From Anniella stebbinsi (lineage: Eukaryota > Chordata > Lepidosauria > Squamata > Anniellidae), in contig JARDYH010000001.1 of NCBI GenBank assembly GCA_029215795.1, positions 10,838,001 to 10,902,000 of the forward strand: a DNA stretch of 64,000 nt, written 5' to 3'. Of the stretch, positions 1-9,711 are shown piece after piece. Position numbers and translations under genes: made by a program. The notes under the pieces are model-generated. The model made no database searches. It saw nothing but the letters and a program-made list of their open reading frames with translations, and was not told the origin of the DNA. Within the stretch, counting starts at the first letter, position 1. Each line of letters begins with the position of its first letter.

Positions 1-119
1 TGTTTTATTGCTGCTGTTATTAAATAGTTGGAGTCAGAAGGCCTTGATGATTGACTATAAATCACCCAGAGTCCTAACACTAGATCCTGATATACCATCT
101 GATCATCCTTGGTCTAGTT

Positions 120-295
120 CAGTGGTCTTTAACTGGTCCAGACCAGAGACTCATCTTGGACTCCCAATCTGCAACATGGGACCCACTTATGCAATTTTCT
201 CCATGCCCAACATGGCGGCAACAGCTTTGCCATGACCCATCCGGACTGATCTCATGACTGACTTTTGGGTCTCAACCACCAGTTGAAGACCACTA
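120..295. mobile_element. hAT-type MITE, CAGTGGTC ends
   Basis: The left end reads CAGTGGTCTTTAACTGG and the right end, reverse-complemented, starts TAGTGGTCTTCAACTGG, so the element has terminal inverted repeats. The flanks at 112-119 and 296-303 match at 7 of 8 positions (GTCTAGTT and GTCTAGTC), the duplication size expected for hAT transposons. At 176 bp it is far too short to encode a transposase, so it is a non-autonomous copy. Confidence 0.75.
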
Positions 296-566
296 GTCTA
301 GTCCACACACAATGCAGGTCTATCCCTTACACACTGCAGCACCAAGTAGTGTTCTGCATGTGTAAATAAGTTAATACAAAATTGATTCCTTCAAACAATT
401 TTTCCCTGATTTCAACTCAGTGGTGAGTATTAGATCCAGACTTAATCTTAGAATAGATTTTAGTTTTCAATGGGTCTACTCTAAGTATGAATAAATTTGG
501 ATCCCACCCAACGGTTTCTGCCTGCCTCCCCTTCCCATGGAGACATTTTACACATTCAAGTGCCAG

Positions 567-684
567 ATTATTTATTAACATATTTCTATCCCACTTTTCC
601 CTAGAAAAGGCAGCTTAGAATACAAAATGTATAAACTACACACACATACACACATACATACACAAACACACATATATATATCTC
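567..684 (-). mobile_element. LINE or SINE 3' tail remnant plus CA repeat
   Basis: The start (ATTTATTAACATATTTCTATCCCAC and following, described by position only) resembles, on the minus strand, the tails of reptile LINEs and SINEs that end in a 'gtgggatagaaat' type sequence. It runs into an imperfect CA/CATA microsatellite at about 638-680. No coding part remains, so the family is uncertain. Confidence 0.4.
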
Positions 685-805
685 CCCTAACAATATAAAA
701 GAGCCTCAAGAAAATGTACATAAGAACTAAATCAAATTAATTCAGTCCAAACATTTTCCTAATAAATAAATAAATTTATTTCATTTATTATTACATTTAT
801 ATGTA

Positions 806-1444
806 AGGAGAGCACCTTCTCGTCTGCCACTCCCAGACTGTGGAATGGCCTGCCAGGAGAGATTAGTCAACTTAACAGTCTCTCTGAATTTAAGAAAGCC
901 ATAAAGACTGATTTCTTCTGGCAGGCCTACCCAGTTGAATTTTAAGATGTCTGACTGTTATTTTAATAATGAATTAGTTTTATATGTTTTTTAAGCTGAC
1001 CATCTGAAAAGGAGGACAGAGCTCCTATAATTTTAACAGTTGTAGAGAAAAGGGAATTTCAGCCAGTGTCATTTGTATGCAATTAGTTCCTGGTGAAATT
1101 CCCTCTTCATCACAACAGTTAAAGTTGCAGGCACTATACTAGGGTGACCATATCCAAAAGAAGACAGGGCCCCTGCAACTTTAACTGTTGTGATGAAGAG
1201 GGAATTTCACCAGGAACTAATTGCATACAAATGACACTGGCTGAAATTCCCTTTTCTCTACAACTGTTAAAGTTACATGAGCCATGTCCTCATTTTCAGA
1301 TGATCAGCCTAATGTTTTTAATTAGTTGTATGTATTTTACAGTATTTTTGTATTCAATGTTGTTCCTCTCCTCGATCCAGAGGAAGAGGCGGTGAGAAAT
1401 AAGTATTTATTATTATTGTTGTTATTATTATTATATCCCACCTT
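806..1444 (+). mobile_element. L2-like LINE family A, 3' end, split by a MITE
   Basis: Codons 808-945 read a typical L2/CR1-clade ORF2 C-terminus: 'RLWNGLPGEI', then 'EFKKAIKTDFF', then 'QAYPVEF' and a stop. The 3' UTR continues to 991, is interrupted by the foldback MITE at 992-1311, and resumes at 1312 to the family tail (TTGTTCC...CTCGATCC, then a gagaaataa and TTA repeat). This is a 5'-truncated copy, and it is older than the MITE. Confidence 0.85.
992..1311 (+). mobile_element. 320-bp foldback hAT MITE, copy 1
   Basis: Exact 8-bp duplications ATGTTTTT lie at 984-991 and 1312-1319. Two arms of about 134 bp are inverted copies of each other (left starts TAAGCTGACCATCTGAAAAG, right ends CTTTTC-like ...GATCAGCCTA). 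They surround a loop of about 40 nt that itself contains AGGGTGACCATATCC, a third copy of the terminus. I take the loop orientation as the plus strand. The element interrupts an L2-like 3' UTR. Other copies lie at 17284-17602 and 42919-43238. Confidence 0.9.
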
Positions 1445-1652
1445 TTTTCCTCCAAGGAACCCAAGATGGTACACATAATCCTCCTCCCCTCCAATTTATC
1501 CTCATAACAACAACCCTGTGAGGTAGGTTGGGCTGAGAGTCTGTGACTGGCCCAAAGTCACCCAATGAGCTTCCATGACCGAGTGGGGACTAGAACCCAG
1601 ATCTCTCAACTCCCAGTCCAAACACTCTAGCCACTATACCACACTGGCTCTC
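1433..1652 (-). mobile_element. tRNA-derived SINE (Sauria-SINE-like), complete
   Basis: Read on the minus strand it starts GAGAGCCAGTGTGGTATAG, an A-box-like region. A B box GGTTCTAGTCC follows at 1587-1597, then the usual 'gtgacttTGGGCCAGTCAC' and 'CACAGGGTTGTTG' blocks, ending in 'ggtgggatata' and an AAT-rich tail. The internal pol III promoter layout marks a tRNA-derived SINE. The tail abuts the TTA tail of the L2 just upstream. Confidence 0.85.
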
Positions 1653-2212
1653 AAAGCAATCCATGGTTCAGCTGCTAATGGATTGTTTTGACTGCTCACT
1701 CAATGTCGATCACTGAGATAGCCATACAGGCCTCTTTGAGATGGCATGTCACAGTCTAGTTACCAAGTGCAGAATACTCTGTCATGAAGAAATGATGATG
1801 ACCTGAAGTACAATGACCTGAAGTGAAAATACGCTTTGAAACAGATGGATGCTTTTTGCACACAGACTGTAATTGTTACAATAGCTCCCTCAATGTAATT
1901 TTAAGGGCAAGATTGGGGTAAAAAAAAAAGTACATTACATGTTACAGAGAAAGTGTGAATTCTTTGTTAATATACACATGGCAGTTAAAAGTGTGAAATT
2001 TTGCTAATGGAGATGTAACGAATTAAGTGGGAAATATGGAATAACTACTTACTGTACAAAAATCACAGGATGCATCAGTTAATGTATAATAGGAAGTGCC
2101 AGACTGTTAGATTCTGTAAGGGTGTGACCCTATGCATGTTTAGAGAGAAAAAAGTACTACAACTCTCAGCATTCCATAGCCAGCAATATGCATAGGATTA
2201 TCTATTTAGTTG
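1653..2212. other. no gene; short inverted repeat at 2129-2196
   Basis: I see no coding signal. CCTATGCATG at 2129-2138 faces TATGCATAGG at 2187-2196, which resembles the ends of the 'CAATCCTATG' MITE family found several more times in the window. The rest is unrecognised AT-rich sequence. Confidence 0.45.
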
Positions 2213-2554
2213 GTAAATGATAGGGATGTGCAGGGACTCCCTGGATCGGATTGGGACCCGGATTGGGACCTCCAATTTTGTCCCAGATCAGACAAAATCA
2301 GAGCCCCCCCAGATTGGATTGGGCCCGATACCAATCCGAAAATTGGACTTCCGATTTTCGGATCGGCCACCATTTTTGTTTTCCCCATAGACTTTCATTG
2401 GGGGAAAGAAAGCTTTCCCCCAATGCAAGTGTATGGGGAAAACATGGCACCAGGTAGGTGAGTGGGGGCCTAACTCCCCCCTCCCCCCTCGCGTTTCTTA
2501 CCTGGTAGGGCCGTCCATTGCAGACAGCCCTCGCAGGAAGCCCCCCACGCGATT

Positions 2555-2636
2555 CTTACCTGGTGGGGCTGTCCGCTTTCATCGGTGGGCGCCCGCTGGT
2601 GCCCGCCGATGGAAGTGGACAGCCCCACCAGGTAAG
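2555..2636. repeat. hairpin bounded by CTTACCTG and CAGGTAAG
   Basis: A stem of roughly 36 bp with few mismatches starts at CTTACCTGGTGGGGCTGTCC and ends with the reverse complement ...CCAGGTAAG. Both outer ends read CAG|GTAAG outward, a good splice-donor consensus. It lies inside the 906-bp hAT element. Confidence 0.8.
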
Positions 2637-2648
2637 CCCCCCCCACTC

Positions 2649-2845
2649 CTTACATGGCGGGGCATCCTCCTCCTTCCATTACCGGCTCTAAACTACTGCG
2701 AACTAGGCCTCGTGGCCTAGTTTACAGTAGAGCACCAGGTGATGACATAATCATCTGGTGCTCTCCTGTAAACTAGGCTGCAAGGCCTAGTTTGCAGTAG
2801 TTTAGAGCTAGCAACGGAAGGAGGAGGACGCCCCCCCCAGGTAAG
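2649..2845. repeat. cloverleaf-like nested palindrome module, copy 1
   Basis: Outer arms of about 95 bp run from CTTACATGG at 2649 to CAGGTAAG at 2838-2845. Within them sit three smaller palindromes in order: CTACTGCGAACTAGGCC with its complement, a central GCACCAGGTGAT/ATCATCTGGTGC, and CTGTAAACTAGGC with its complement. The same architecture recurs at 14754-14938, 38067-38273 and 38314-38534. Confidence 0.8.
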
Positions 2846-3262
2846 CCCCCCCGCTGTCTGCTTCCATCGGCGGGCGCCCACTGGTGCCCTCCGATGGAAG
2901 CGGACAGCCCCGCCAGGTAAGCCCCTCCTGCTGTCTGCTTCCATTGGCGGGCGCCCGCTGGCACCTGCCAAAGAAAGTTTTTTTCCGAACTGGATCGGGT
3001 CCTTCTGGACCGGTTCGGGAAAGATCGGACGATCCAGAGGGGTGATCGGAAATAGGGTAATTGTATCTGATTTCCCCTGGATCTGCTCCAGATCGTGGAT
3101 CGGACCCAATCCAGTGCACATCCCTAGTAAATGACTGGTGATTGTGAAGAGTAACTTCAGGAGCAGGAATGTGAAACAGGAAAAAAGCCAGATATAGAGA
3201 GACAATGGCTGCAACCCTATTTAAACTTTGGAACTCAGTGGTGATGTCAATTTCAGTTTCTC

Positions 3263-3668
3263 TCAATTTCTCACACCCCCAATTTTAAGTTTGATTCTCC
3301 TCAAACTTTCAGAATTTCTCCAGTCTCAAGTTCAGTTTATCGTTGATATTGAGAATGTTCTTTTTTAAAGTGCACATGAAAATTCATTAGCAGTTTTGTG
3401 TACCTTTTCCCTAATATGTGCATTTTTGTGCATTTTTGCCTAATGTACATTTTTTTTGCAAGCAATTTTCCTTATGTGATGGATTTTAATGTTATTTCCC
3501 ATAATATACACGTCTTTGTATTTCTTAATTGGAGGAGCCCACTGCAAAATTCAGAGAAGTGTGAATGTCAAGGGGTAACTGAATTTTGGCTTGCACGGTG
3601 ATTGGAAGTGCAAAAGTTGGTAAGTTTGCATGCAAATGTGAATTGAATGAATTTCTTCCCCATCCCTA
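3263..3668. mobile_element. diverged hAT-type MITE, right end only
   Basis: The sequence ends in TTCCCCATCCCTA, matching the TAGGGATG terminus seen repeatedly in the window. Internal 'tgtgcatttttgtgcattttt' type stretches resemble the copies near 36021 and 24768. The left end and target duplication could not be found, so the start is approximate. Confidence 0.5.
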
Positions 3669-3919
3669 TGACCCAAAACCAAAACCCACCATGCAGCCAC
3701 AGCTGAAATGAGGCATCATGGCTGGTTGCTTGAAGCTCTCAGATGCAGCCTGATTAGCTCATGACACAGGTACACTCCAGGGGATGGATAAGGAACATGA
3801 CATTGACTTTGAAAATGCATGACATGCTTCTAGTATCAACAGTGGCCACTTGGATACCCTTGAGTGGTTTTTTGACTGTTCAACTTAGTGCTCCAGGGCT
3901 ATGATGCTAGGCGTTCTCC
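3669..3919. other. unrecognised intergenic sequence
   Basis: I find no gene, array or clear repeat here. The composition is ordinary and the stop codons are dense in all frames. Confidence 0.5.
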
Positions 3920-4102
3920 CAGGGCCAGCCCTACCACTGGGCATAGTTAGATAGTTGCCTAAGATGGCTGATTGGGGATGTCACACCATGTCAGCAAATT
4001 CTTTGTACTTTAAGTTGTTAGAATTGCATTTTAATTATCAGGGTGAGAGGAGGGCGCTTGTGGGCTGGTTTTTTTTTCCACCTCAGGTATCAAAGTAACA
4101 TT
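3920..4102. mobile_element. CAGGGCC-type MITE, left part
   Basis: It starts CAGGGCCAGCCCTACCACTG, and shares the layout 'agccctaccaYTaGGCA ... cacctcaggYaYcaaagt' with 50007-50254. The right end is missing because LINE sequence begins at about 4098. Assignment to hAT rests only on the CAGGG terminus. Confidence 0.5.
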
Positions 4103-4600
4103 TATTTATTTATTTATTGTATTAAAACATTTATATCCACCCTATATCACAAGGATCTCAGGGCAGCATACAGATAAAATCATACTTATAAAATAAAACA
4201 ATAAATATACAATTCTAAAACAATTTATTTATTTTATTTTATTTATTTATTTCTAACCTGCCTCTCCATCCAGATCGAGGTGGGGAACAACAGTAAATAT
4301 AAAGACAAAAATCATAAAATAGATAAACCATTAAAATCGATAAAAACAAATGCATTATTAAAAACATCTTAAAAACTAAACCAGTATGGTCAAACCAATA
4401 TGAAATTTTAAAACAGTAAAATCCAATTCAAACAGGACGGTGTTCAGGCTGGTGGATTTAGCCATCAAAGGCTTTGTTAAAAAGCCATGTCTTAACCTGG
4501 TGCCGAAATTAAGCCAGTGCTGGTGCCAGTTGGGCCTCCAGGGGGAAGGGCATTCCATCTTGGGTGGGCTGATGTGTGCATGGGGTTGGGGGCATGAAGT
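4098..4600 (-). mobile_element. L2-like LINE family C, 3' end, minus strand
   Basis: It shares blocks with 5085-5480: 'ccctatatcacaaggatctc', 'ccatcaaaggcttYKttaaa' and 'aagccatgtcttaac'. The latter two blocks are the reverse complement of an ORF C-terminus of the L2/CR1 type. It is interrupted by a family A tail at 4217-4378. It is 5'-truncated and decayed. Confidence 0.75.
4217..4378 (-). mobile_element. L2-like family A tail nested in family C
   Basis: TTTA repeats are followed by 'cctgcctctccatccagatcgagg' and 'tggggaacaac', the reverse complement of the family A tail. Family C sequence resumes on both sides when compared with 5085-5480, so this piece inserted later. The exact junctions are uncertain by about 10 bp. 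Confidence 0.65.
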
Positions 4601-4682
4601 CCTGCTCTGCTTAAGGCAGTAAAATGTCTCAAGCTGCCCCTACCTCCTTCCTTCTGCTACCACCCGTTCCTTCTCCAAGGAC

Positions 4683-4723
4683 ACCACCACTACCACCACC
4701 ACCATCATCATCATTTTTATTTA
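4683..4723 (+). repeat. ACC/ATC microsatellite
   Basis: Imperfect CAC then CAT trinucleotides run directly into the TTTA tail of the SINE that follows. Confidence 0.8.
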
Positions 4724-4938
4724 TTTATTTATTACATTTATATTCCACCTTTGTTTCCTCTGAGGAACCAAGGAGGTGTACATAATGCTCCTCATCCTTT
4801 CCATTTTATCCTCACAACCCTGAGATTCTGTGACTGGTCCAAAGTCACCCAGTGAGCTTTCATTGCCCAGTGGGGACTAAAACCTGGATCTCCCAACTCC
4901 CAATCCAACACACTAACCACTACACCACACTGGCTCTC
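4713..4938 (-). mobile_element. tRNA-derived SINE (Sauria-SINE-like)
   Basis: Same family as 1433-1652. It has the TTTA tail and 'tattccacct' at the left, 'ctgtgactggtccaaagtcac' in the middle and 'ccactacaccacactggctctc' (the tRNA-like head) at the right. The block normally containing 'gttgttgtgagg' is shortened. Confidence 0.8.
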
Positions 4939-5033
4939 GGTAATAATACTGACCTATTGGGAATGGGGAGCGGGTAGCAAGCAGGTTTTCTAAGAGTGAA
5001 GGTGGAAGAGACCCATCCGGCCTCCCGGGGAGA

Positions 5034-5037
<4 letters not shown>

Positions 5038-5084
<47 letters not shown>
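5038..5084 (+). repeat. (ATT)n microsatellite
   Basis: About 14 perfect ATT units lie immediately at the 3' end of the minus-strand LINE at 5085-5480, consistent with growth from the LINE tail. Confidence 0.95.
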
Positions 5085-5085
<1 letters not shown>

Positions 5086-5480
5086 AACATTTTCATCCTG
5101 CCCTATATCACAAGGATCTCAGGGAGGTGTACAGATAAAATCATACAAACACTATAAAACATTAAATATACAAAGCTAAAAACAAATTAATTGTTAATCA
5201 AGCCCAAACCAGTATAGAATTTAAAAACAGTAAAACCCAAGTAAAACAATTAAAACTATGTGCAAGCTTGGTGAATTAAACCATCAAAGGCTTCTTTAAA
5301 AAGCCATGTCTTAACTTGGCACTGAAATGAAGCCAGCACCGGTGCCAGTTGAGCCTCCAAGGGGAGGGCATTTCACAGCCGGGGTGCCACAACAGAGAAA
5401 GCCCTCTCCCATGTCCCCACCATAGCATATGTCTCTCCCAGTCTATGAACTACAAGTTCTTTAATTCTCTGCAGAATGTC
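5085..5480 (-). mobile_element. L2-like LINE family C, 3' end
   Basis: The minus strand encodes a decayed ORF2 C-terminus (reverse complement of 'cacagccggggtgccacaac', typical of the 'APxLWNxLP' region) followed by the family C 3' UTR and tail. It is 5'-truncated near 5480. Confidence 0.75.
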
Positions 5481-5627
5481 ATTTCCAATCGATGAACGAC
5501 ATAATTCTTCTGGTGAAAAACACATTCTATAGGATTAAACCAGAATTGGCTAACTGGGACAAAGCTGAGTTAAAGCAGCTGCAGTTTCTTTCCCCACATT
5601 ACTGCTACAGAAGCCATTATTATCTAG

Positions 5628-6280
5628 CTAGGGGAATATGCCACCCTATAGATGTTTTCCTACTGCATCTCCCATTATCCTTCACCACTGGCTGTGCTGC
5701 CTGGGGCTTATGGGAGTTACAGTCCAACAATGGCTGCGTTCAGACAACACATTAGTCAACCATGAGTTGAGTAGTTAATGGTTGGTTATTGTGTTGTCTG
5801 TCAGGCAAAAACCACCCCAAGATTGACTATTTTGCCAAAATAACCAACTGAGAAACACAACCCGCTGCAGAGTTGACTAGTCTCACAACCATTGGTTAGC
5901 ATGTTGTCTGTTGGGCTCAGTGAACTATTTTGCAGAGTGGTTTGGACTATCTAGGCTGGCTACAAAGTCCCCTGGCAAGAACAATCAAAGTGGCAGCTGC
6001 TCCTCTAGTCCAGCCAGCAGAACTCACATGGCTGCTGGGATAGCACTGGGAGGACTGAGAGGAGGGAGGGTGGGGAGAGGGCGGGGGCTGTGTCAGTCAA
6101 TCACTGGGTTGACTATTAGTCCACCCAACACCAGCCCCAACCATGCACAGTTGTGTAGGAATATGTTGTGTGGGGAGCACCTGCAAAATTAGCAACCGTT
6201 AGTTGGCTACTCAACCCACCATTGACTAATGTGTTGTCTGAATGCCATTATCTGGAGAGTGACACATTCCCCATCCTCGA
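5628..6280. mobile_element. older palindromic MITE split by a younger one
   Basis: Outside the 5732-6246 insertion, the flanks read 'gggagttacagtccaacaat' and 'attatctggagagtgacaca'. These are adjacent parts of a repeat common in reptiles ('gggagttgtagtccaacaacatctgg'). Its own left half at 5640-5690 carries 'tagatgttttcctactgcat', the inverted counterpart. The split dates the inner element as younger. Confidence 0.6.
5732..6246. mobile_element. 515-bp MITE with long inverted ends, Harbinger-like
   Basis: The left end GGCTGCGTTCAGACAACACA and the reverse-complemented right end GGCATTCAGACAACACATTA match over about 45 bp, extending into GTTGAGTAG. Comparison with the interrupted older repeat suggests a 3-bp duplication AAT (right copy ATT). 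A sister copy with an exact 3-bp duplication is at 27963-28507. A 3-bp duplication with G/C-rich ends suggests PIF/Harbinger, but no transposase is present to prove it. Confidence 0.7.
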
Positions 6281-6289
6281 ACAGGTTAA

Positions 6290-6763
6290 ACATTGCCTAA
6301 GTAAAGGGTGGACAAATCTTCTGAAGCTTTTCAAGATTCAATGAAATAGGTTATTTATATATTATTTCATTTCAGAAACGGTAAGTGTCAACTTTCTGTG
6401 TCTCACAAACACACACATGTTCTGAAATAATGATAATTAAAACACAATGTAGTTTAAAGGCATAAGACATATTTCTAAAAAAAAATTGTGATTAATGACT
6501 GGAAATCGTATGAAGTGGGAGAAGCTGATTTATATTGCTTCATGTCTGAAAAAACAGCTATTTCAGTCTCCGTCATAATGCAACTGTTATTAAAAAAAGA
6601 AAGATTTACATCATGAGCACTATCTAACCAATTAATCCAATGGGATTTTCTTATAATTGCTAATTAGTCTGAGGAGTATAAATGATGTGCAACTGAATAA
6701 TCTATCAACTCTTATAAAATCAAGTGGAGTAATGAAATTGCAGTCCATTAGCATAAATCCCTG
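6290..6763. other. AT-rich unique-looking sequence
   Basis: No repeat family is recognised. The part at about 6600-6763 is rich in TAATTA/ATTAGC-type homeodomain-like words and has no simple-sequence decay, which is the look of a conserved non-coding element. That is only an impression from composition. Confidence 0.35.
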
Positions 6764-6766
6764 TTG

Positions 6767-6767
6767 C

Positions 6768-6821
<54 letters not shown>

Positions 6822-6822
6822 C
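6767..6822 (+). repeat. (TA)n(CA)n compound microsatellite
   Basis: An alternating TA run of about 13 units passes directly into about 14 CA units. Confidence 0.95.
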
Positions 6823-7344
6823 ATTCAAAAAGTCAACTCCACAATCCTGCGCTAGGTCAATAGGTATCTAAATGGTGGTATATTTTTAGCTGTTTGCTAT
6901 TTCTTCTATTATTCATTGCTTACTTAAGGGTAAATGCCATCCCTCTTCTCATTCGGTTTCACCTCCTCCTTGTTCAACTCCACTGTGACTCTCTGAACAA
7001 TAACAGTCCCATGTTCCTAATGCTTATCTCTCCTCCCATGATTATTGGCAAAGCACCAGAGAACCAACTGAGAAGTAGCCACCTGAAAGAAACATGGCTC
7101 CTCTCCTGTAACTCGACAATTGACATTTTGAATACTGCATGAATGCACGTCCTAGGCTGTCAGCATTGTTGACCCATTCTGCTGGGATATTCTCCCCCTC
7201 CCCAACACACACAGAGACAAGAAGGTACTTAAATATGAACAAAGGAACTTCAATGATGGAAAGTTTTCAAAGAGTTTAGCAACCACCACCCATCTGCCCT
7301 AATGTTCTTGTGAATCCCTTCCTCCACTAGGGTTGAACATTCCT
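6823..7344. other. no feature recognised
   Basis: No coding signal, tRNA-like box or inverted ends were seen. Short CA-rich patches occur near 7200. Confidence 0.45.
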
Positions 7345-7346
7345 CC

Positions 7347-7397
<51 letters not shown>
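7345..7397 (+). repeat. (AAT)n microsatellite
   Basis: About 17 perfect AAT units, with no recognisable LINE tail next to them. Confidence 0.95.
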
Positions 7398-7550
7398 TGG
7401 TAAATTGAGCAGTCAACGATTAGTCAAAGGTTGTCCATCAATGTCAATTAATGGTCAATTTTAAAGTGTTCAGTTTATGAGAACCAACGAGAGTGACCTG
7501 TTTCGCATGACAAGACAACTTATCCTGAGTTATCACCCATGGGCCCAGTT

Positions 7551-7770
7551 CAGATGACACCTTAAACCAGGGCTTTAACCACAGTGGTTAAACCAGAAAG
7601 CTGGGCCGTGTTCAGAAGACACCTTCAGCCAAGGCTTTAACCATGGTGAATAAGCCTTTTTGCCATAGTCACTGTGGTTAAAACCGTGGTTTAAGGCATC
7701 TTCTGAACAGGCTTTCTGGCTTAACCACTGTGGTTAAAGCCGGAGTTTAAGGTGTCTTCTGAACAGGGCC
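7551..7770. mobile_element. nested palindromic MITE, GTTCAGAxGACACC ends
   Basis: The outer arms (GGCCCAGTTCAGATGACACC and the complement of CTTCTGAACAGGGCC) are about 58 bp long. ATG flanks both ends if the element starts at 7552, a possible 3-bp duplication. Inside, a second pair (GGCCGTGTTCAGAAGACACC and ...CATCTTCTGAACAGGC) forms a smaller element of the same family at about 7604-7712. The motif TTAACCACxGTGGTTAA recurs in all arms. Confidence 0.7.
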
Positions 7771-8736
7771 ATGGTGTCTTGTTGTGATGTCTGAACCTGG
7801 CATGGTTTCTGCAGAGTGGCTTGTTTTTCATGAACAAGCCACCCCCATGGCTTATTGTTAGGTTGTTCACGGTGGCTTGTTTTCAGGGTGACTTGTCATG
7901 ACATCCGAACCCATCAGAGAGGGTGGGTTCCACATGGCTTGTTTGAAAAGGCTACAGAGGCATTTGGCAAGAGCAGCATAAAACTTGACTGCTCCATCTT
8001 CCTCCTCCTCCACCGGCATTTCATTTGATCATCTTTATCCCTTTGCAAGCCATGTTAGCACAGCTATGTGTCTACATTTGATTGACTTAGCTCTTGGAAA
8101 GCTAATTTACCCCCAATTTGGGACCATGGAGATTTAGGAGAGGAGATTTAAGTTTCTCCTCCTGTTTTCATGCCAAGATTCCCCTTCCCTATGGGGAATA
8201 CTTTAAAAAAGATAGGGAAAAGTATCATTAGTTTCTATTTTTAACCATTCCCTGCAAAGGGGGGGGGGTCCTTCAGCATAGAAACAGGAGTCCATGGTCC
8301 TGAATTGAGGGAGGAGTATGTGTGTTTACCCAGAGGTAAGTCAATCACACATACATGCACAGTTCTGTTAAGAAGAGCAACAGGCTGGGAGTAGCAGCCA
8401 AGCCGGGTTTCTTTCTTTCTTCCCAATTGTTAAAGAAAGTAAATAAATAAAACCCGTAGCCATCTAATGCTAAAAGGTAAAGTAAGCCCGCATTCCTCCA
8501 CTCCGAAGATATGACATATGTATGGTGATTCAGAAAGACAAGGGATGGAGAATCCCAGGAGTAGAGGGGAGGTCTGCTATGACAGCCCTCTGGGATACAT
8601 GCAGAGAGCAGGCATGAGGAGTAAGTTAGGAACAAGCCACTACAAGTTTCAGAGAAGTTGATTGTTTCTCAGCACCATTGTGGGTTAGCAAGCACATACT
8701 CATGGTGTCTTGTCCACAAGGTGATGGGCATACCAG

Positions 8737-8740
<4 letters not shown>
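7771..8740. other. mostly unrecognised; MITE-like debris at 7771-7925
   Basis: The first 150 bp repeat 'ggcttgtt' and 'tgacatccgaac' words in both orientations and may be further MITE arms. The rest has no recognisable feature apart from a G9 run near 8260. Confidence 0.4.

Positions 8741-8782
<42 letters not shown>
8741..8782 (+). repeat. (GA)n microsatellite
   Basis: About 21 uninterrupted GA units. Confidence 0.95.
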
Positions 8783-8785
<3 letters not shown>

Positions 8786-9683
8786 TAATCATCACCACAT
8801 TTGGTACACAAGAACAGACTAGTTAACTGTTATTATTTAGTAATGGCATTAACTTGAAAAGTGTAATAGCTTTATTAGAACTCTTAGCAAAATTACATTA
8901 GGTTTCTATAAAAGCGAACTATTCGCTCAACTGTTCACTTTGGAGTTTATCCTAGAGTTTATCCTTCAATTACAATCTGTTTTCCAGTTGCAATTTATTT
9001 CTTAAGCCAATTAAAGTCAAAAGTAAAGCAAAGTAACTGCAGCTATTAAAAGACCCTAGGCTGTTGCACTGAGTAGGCAGAAGACTGAGCCTTCAAGTAT
9101 CATCAGGGCCATGGGATATTTGATTGCAGTCAAACATTTCCCATTCCTTTCATCTCCGCCATGATTGTAAAAGAGCCAAGCTATTCCATCAGCAGATCCA
9201 TAAGATGGATCTGCTGCTAGATTGTACCACTTCAGCCTGCAATATGGGGACTGAATGTTTCATTGCTCATATAAAATGAATTTGCCAGGGAAAGAATCCT
9301 GAGCTATACCTCCAATGACATGCAAACTTTGGATGCGTAGGGATTTTTCCATATGAAGGAGCATTCAAATATCCATCTCTCTCTCTCCCCCCCCTCCCCA
9401 TCTCCTACCCGGCTACAACCTGAGTTGGTAGAGACCAGCAATAGCTACATCTCACAAGGCTGCTGACTGTATGGTTTGGCTAAAAGAACAGCGCTGGGTT
9501 ATTCTAATTGCCCACTCCAATCAAACAAGGATTATGAAAGAATTGGAAGATCAGATATGTCTGTGGGTAAAATAAATTAATGAACTTACCTTGCATATGT
9601 TTTAAAAGCAATGACACATCTTTTAATTTGGTCAAAAACTCAGAGGCTGTATTGGAGCAGGATTACCGGCGTTTAGCAATATT
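8783..9683. other. AT-rich unique-looking sequence
   Basis: No repeat ends or coding signal. A CT/C-rich patch lies at about 9375-9405. The stretch 8820-9060 is homeobox-motif rich and free of recognisable repeats, a weak hint of constraint. Confidence 0.35.
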
Positions 9684-9711
9684 TACCCCACCCCACCCCA
9701 CCCCACCCCCA
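9684..9711 (+). repeat. (CCCCA)n short tandem repeat
   Basis: Five units of a CCCCA pentamer ending in CCCCC. C-rich on this strand and G-rich on the other. Confidence 0.9.

Larger units (their letters stand above)
2221..3126. mobile_element. 906-bp GC-rich non-autonomous hAT element
   Basis: The ends TAGGGATGTGCAGGG and GTGCACATCCCTA are inverted. Exact 8-bp duplications GTAAATGA lie at 2213-2220 and 3127-3134. Subterminal regions are dense in GGATCGGAT-like motifs, as expected for transposase-binding repeats. The interior (about 2450-2960) is GC-rich and made of stacked hairpins at 2555-2636, 2649-2845 and 2863-2918. No transposase frame is present. It is a relative of 37797-38725. Confidence 0.9.

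Noticed and set aside
2460..2960. CpG island or promoter at 2.5-3.0 kb, and again at 14.7-15.06 kb and 38.0-38.55 kb
   Set aside because: All three are interiors of hAT elements. No gene starts nearby.
2717..3266. Two overlapping minus-strand frames of 150-165 codons
   Set aside because: They run through the hairpins of a hAT MITE with exact duplications. The overlap in two frames follows from GC-rich palindromes.
7042..7242. Possible small gene at 7.0-7.2 kb
   Set aside because: Short frame, no domain and no splice or start context.
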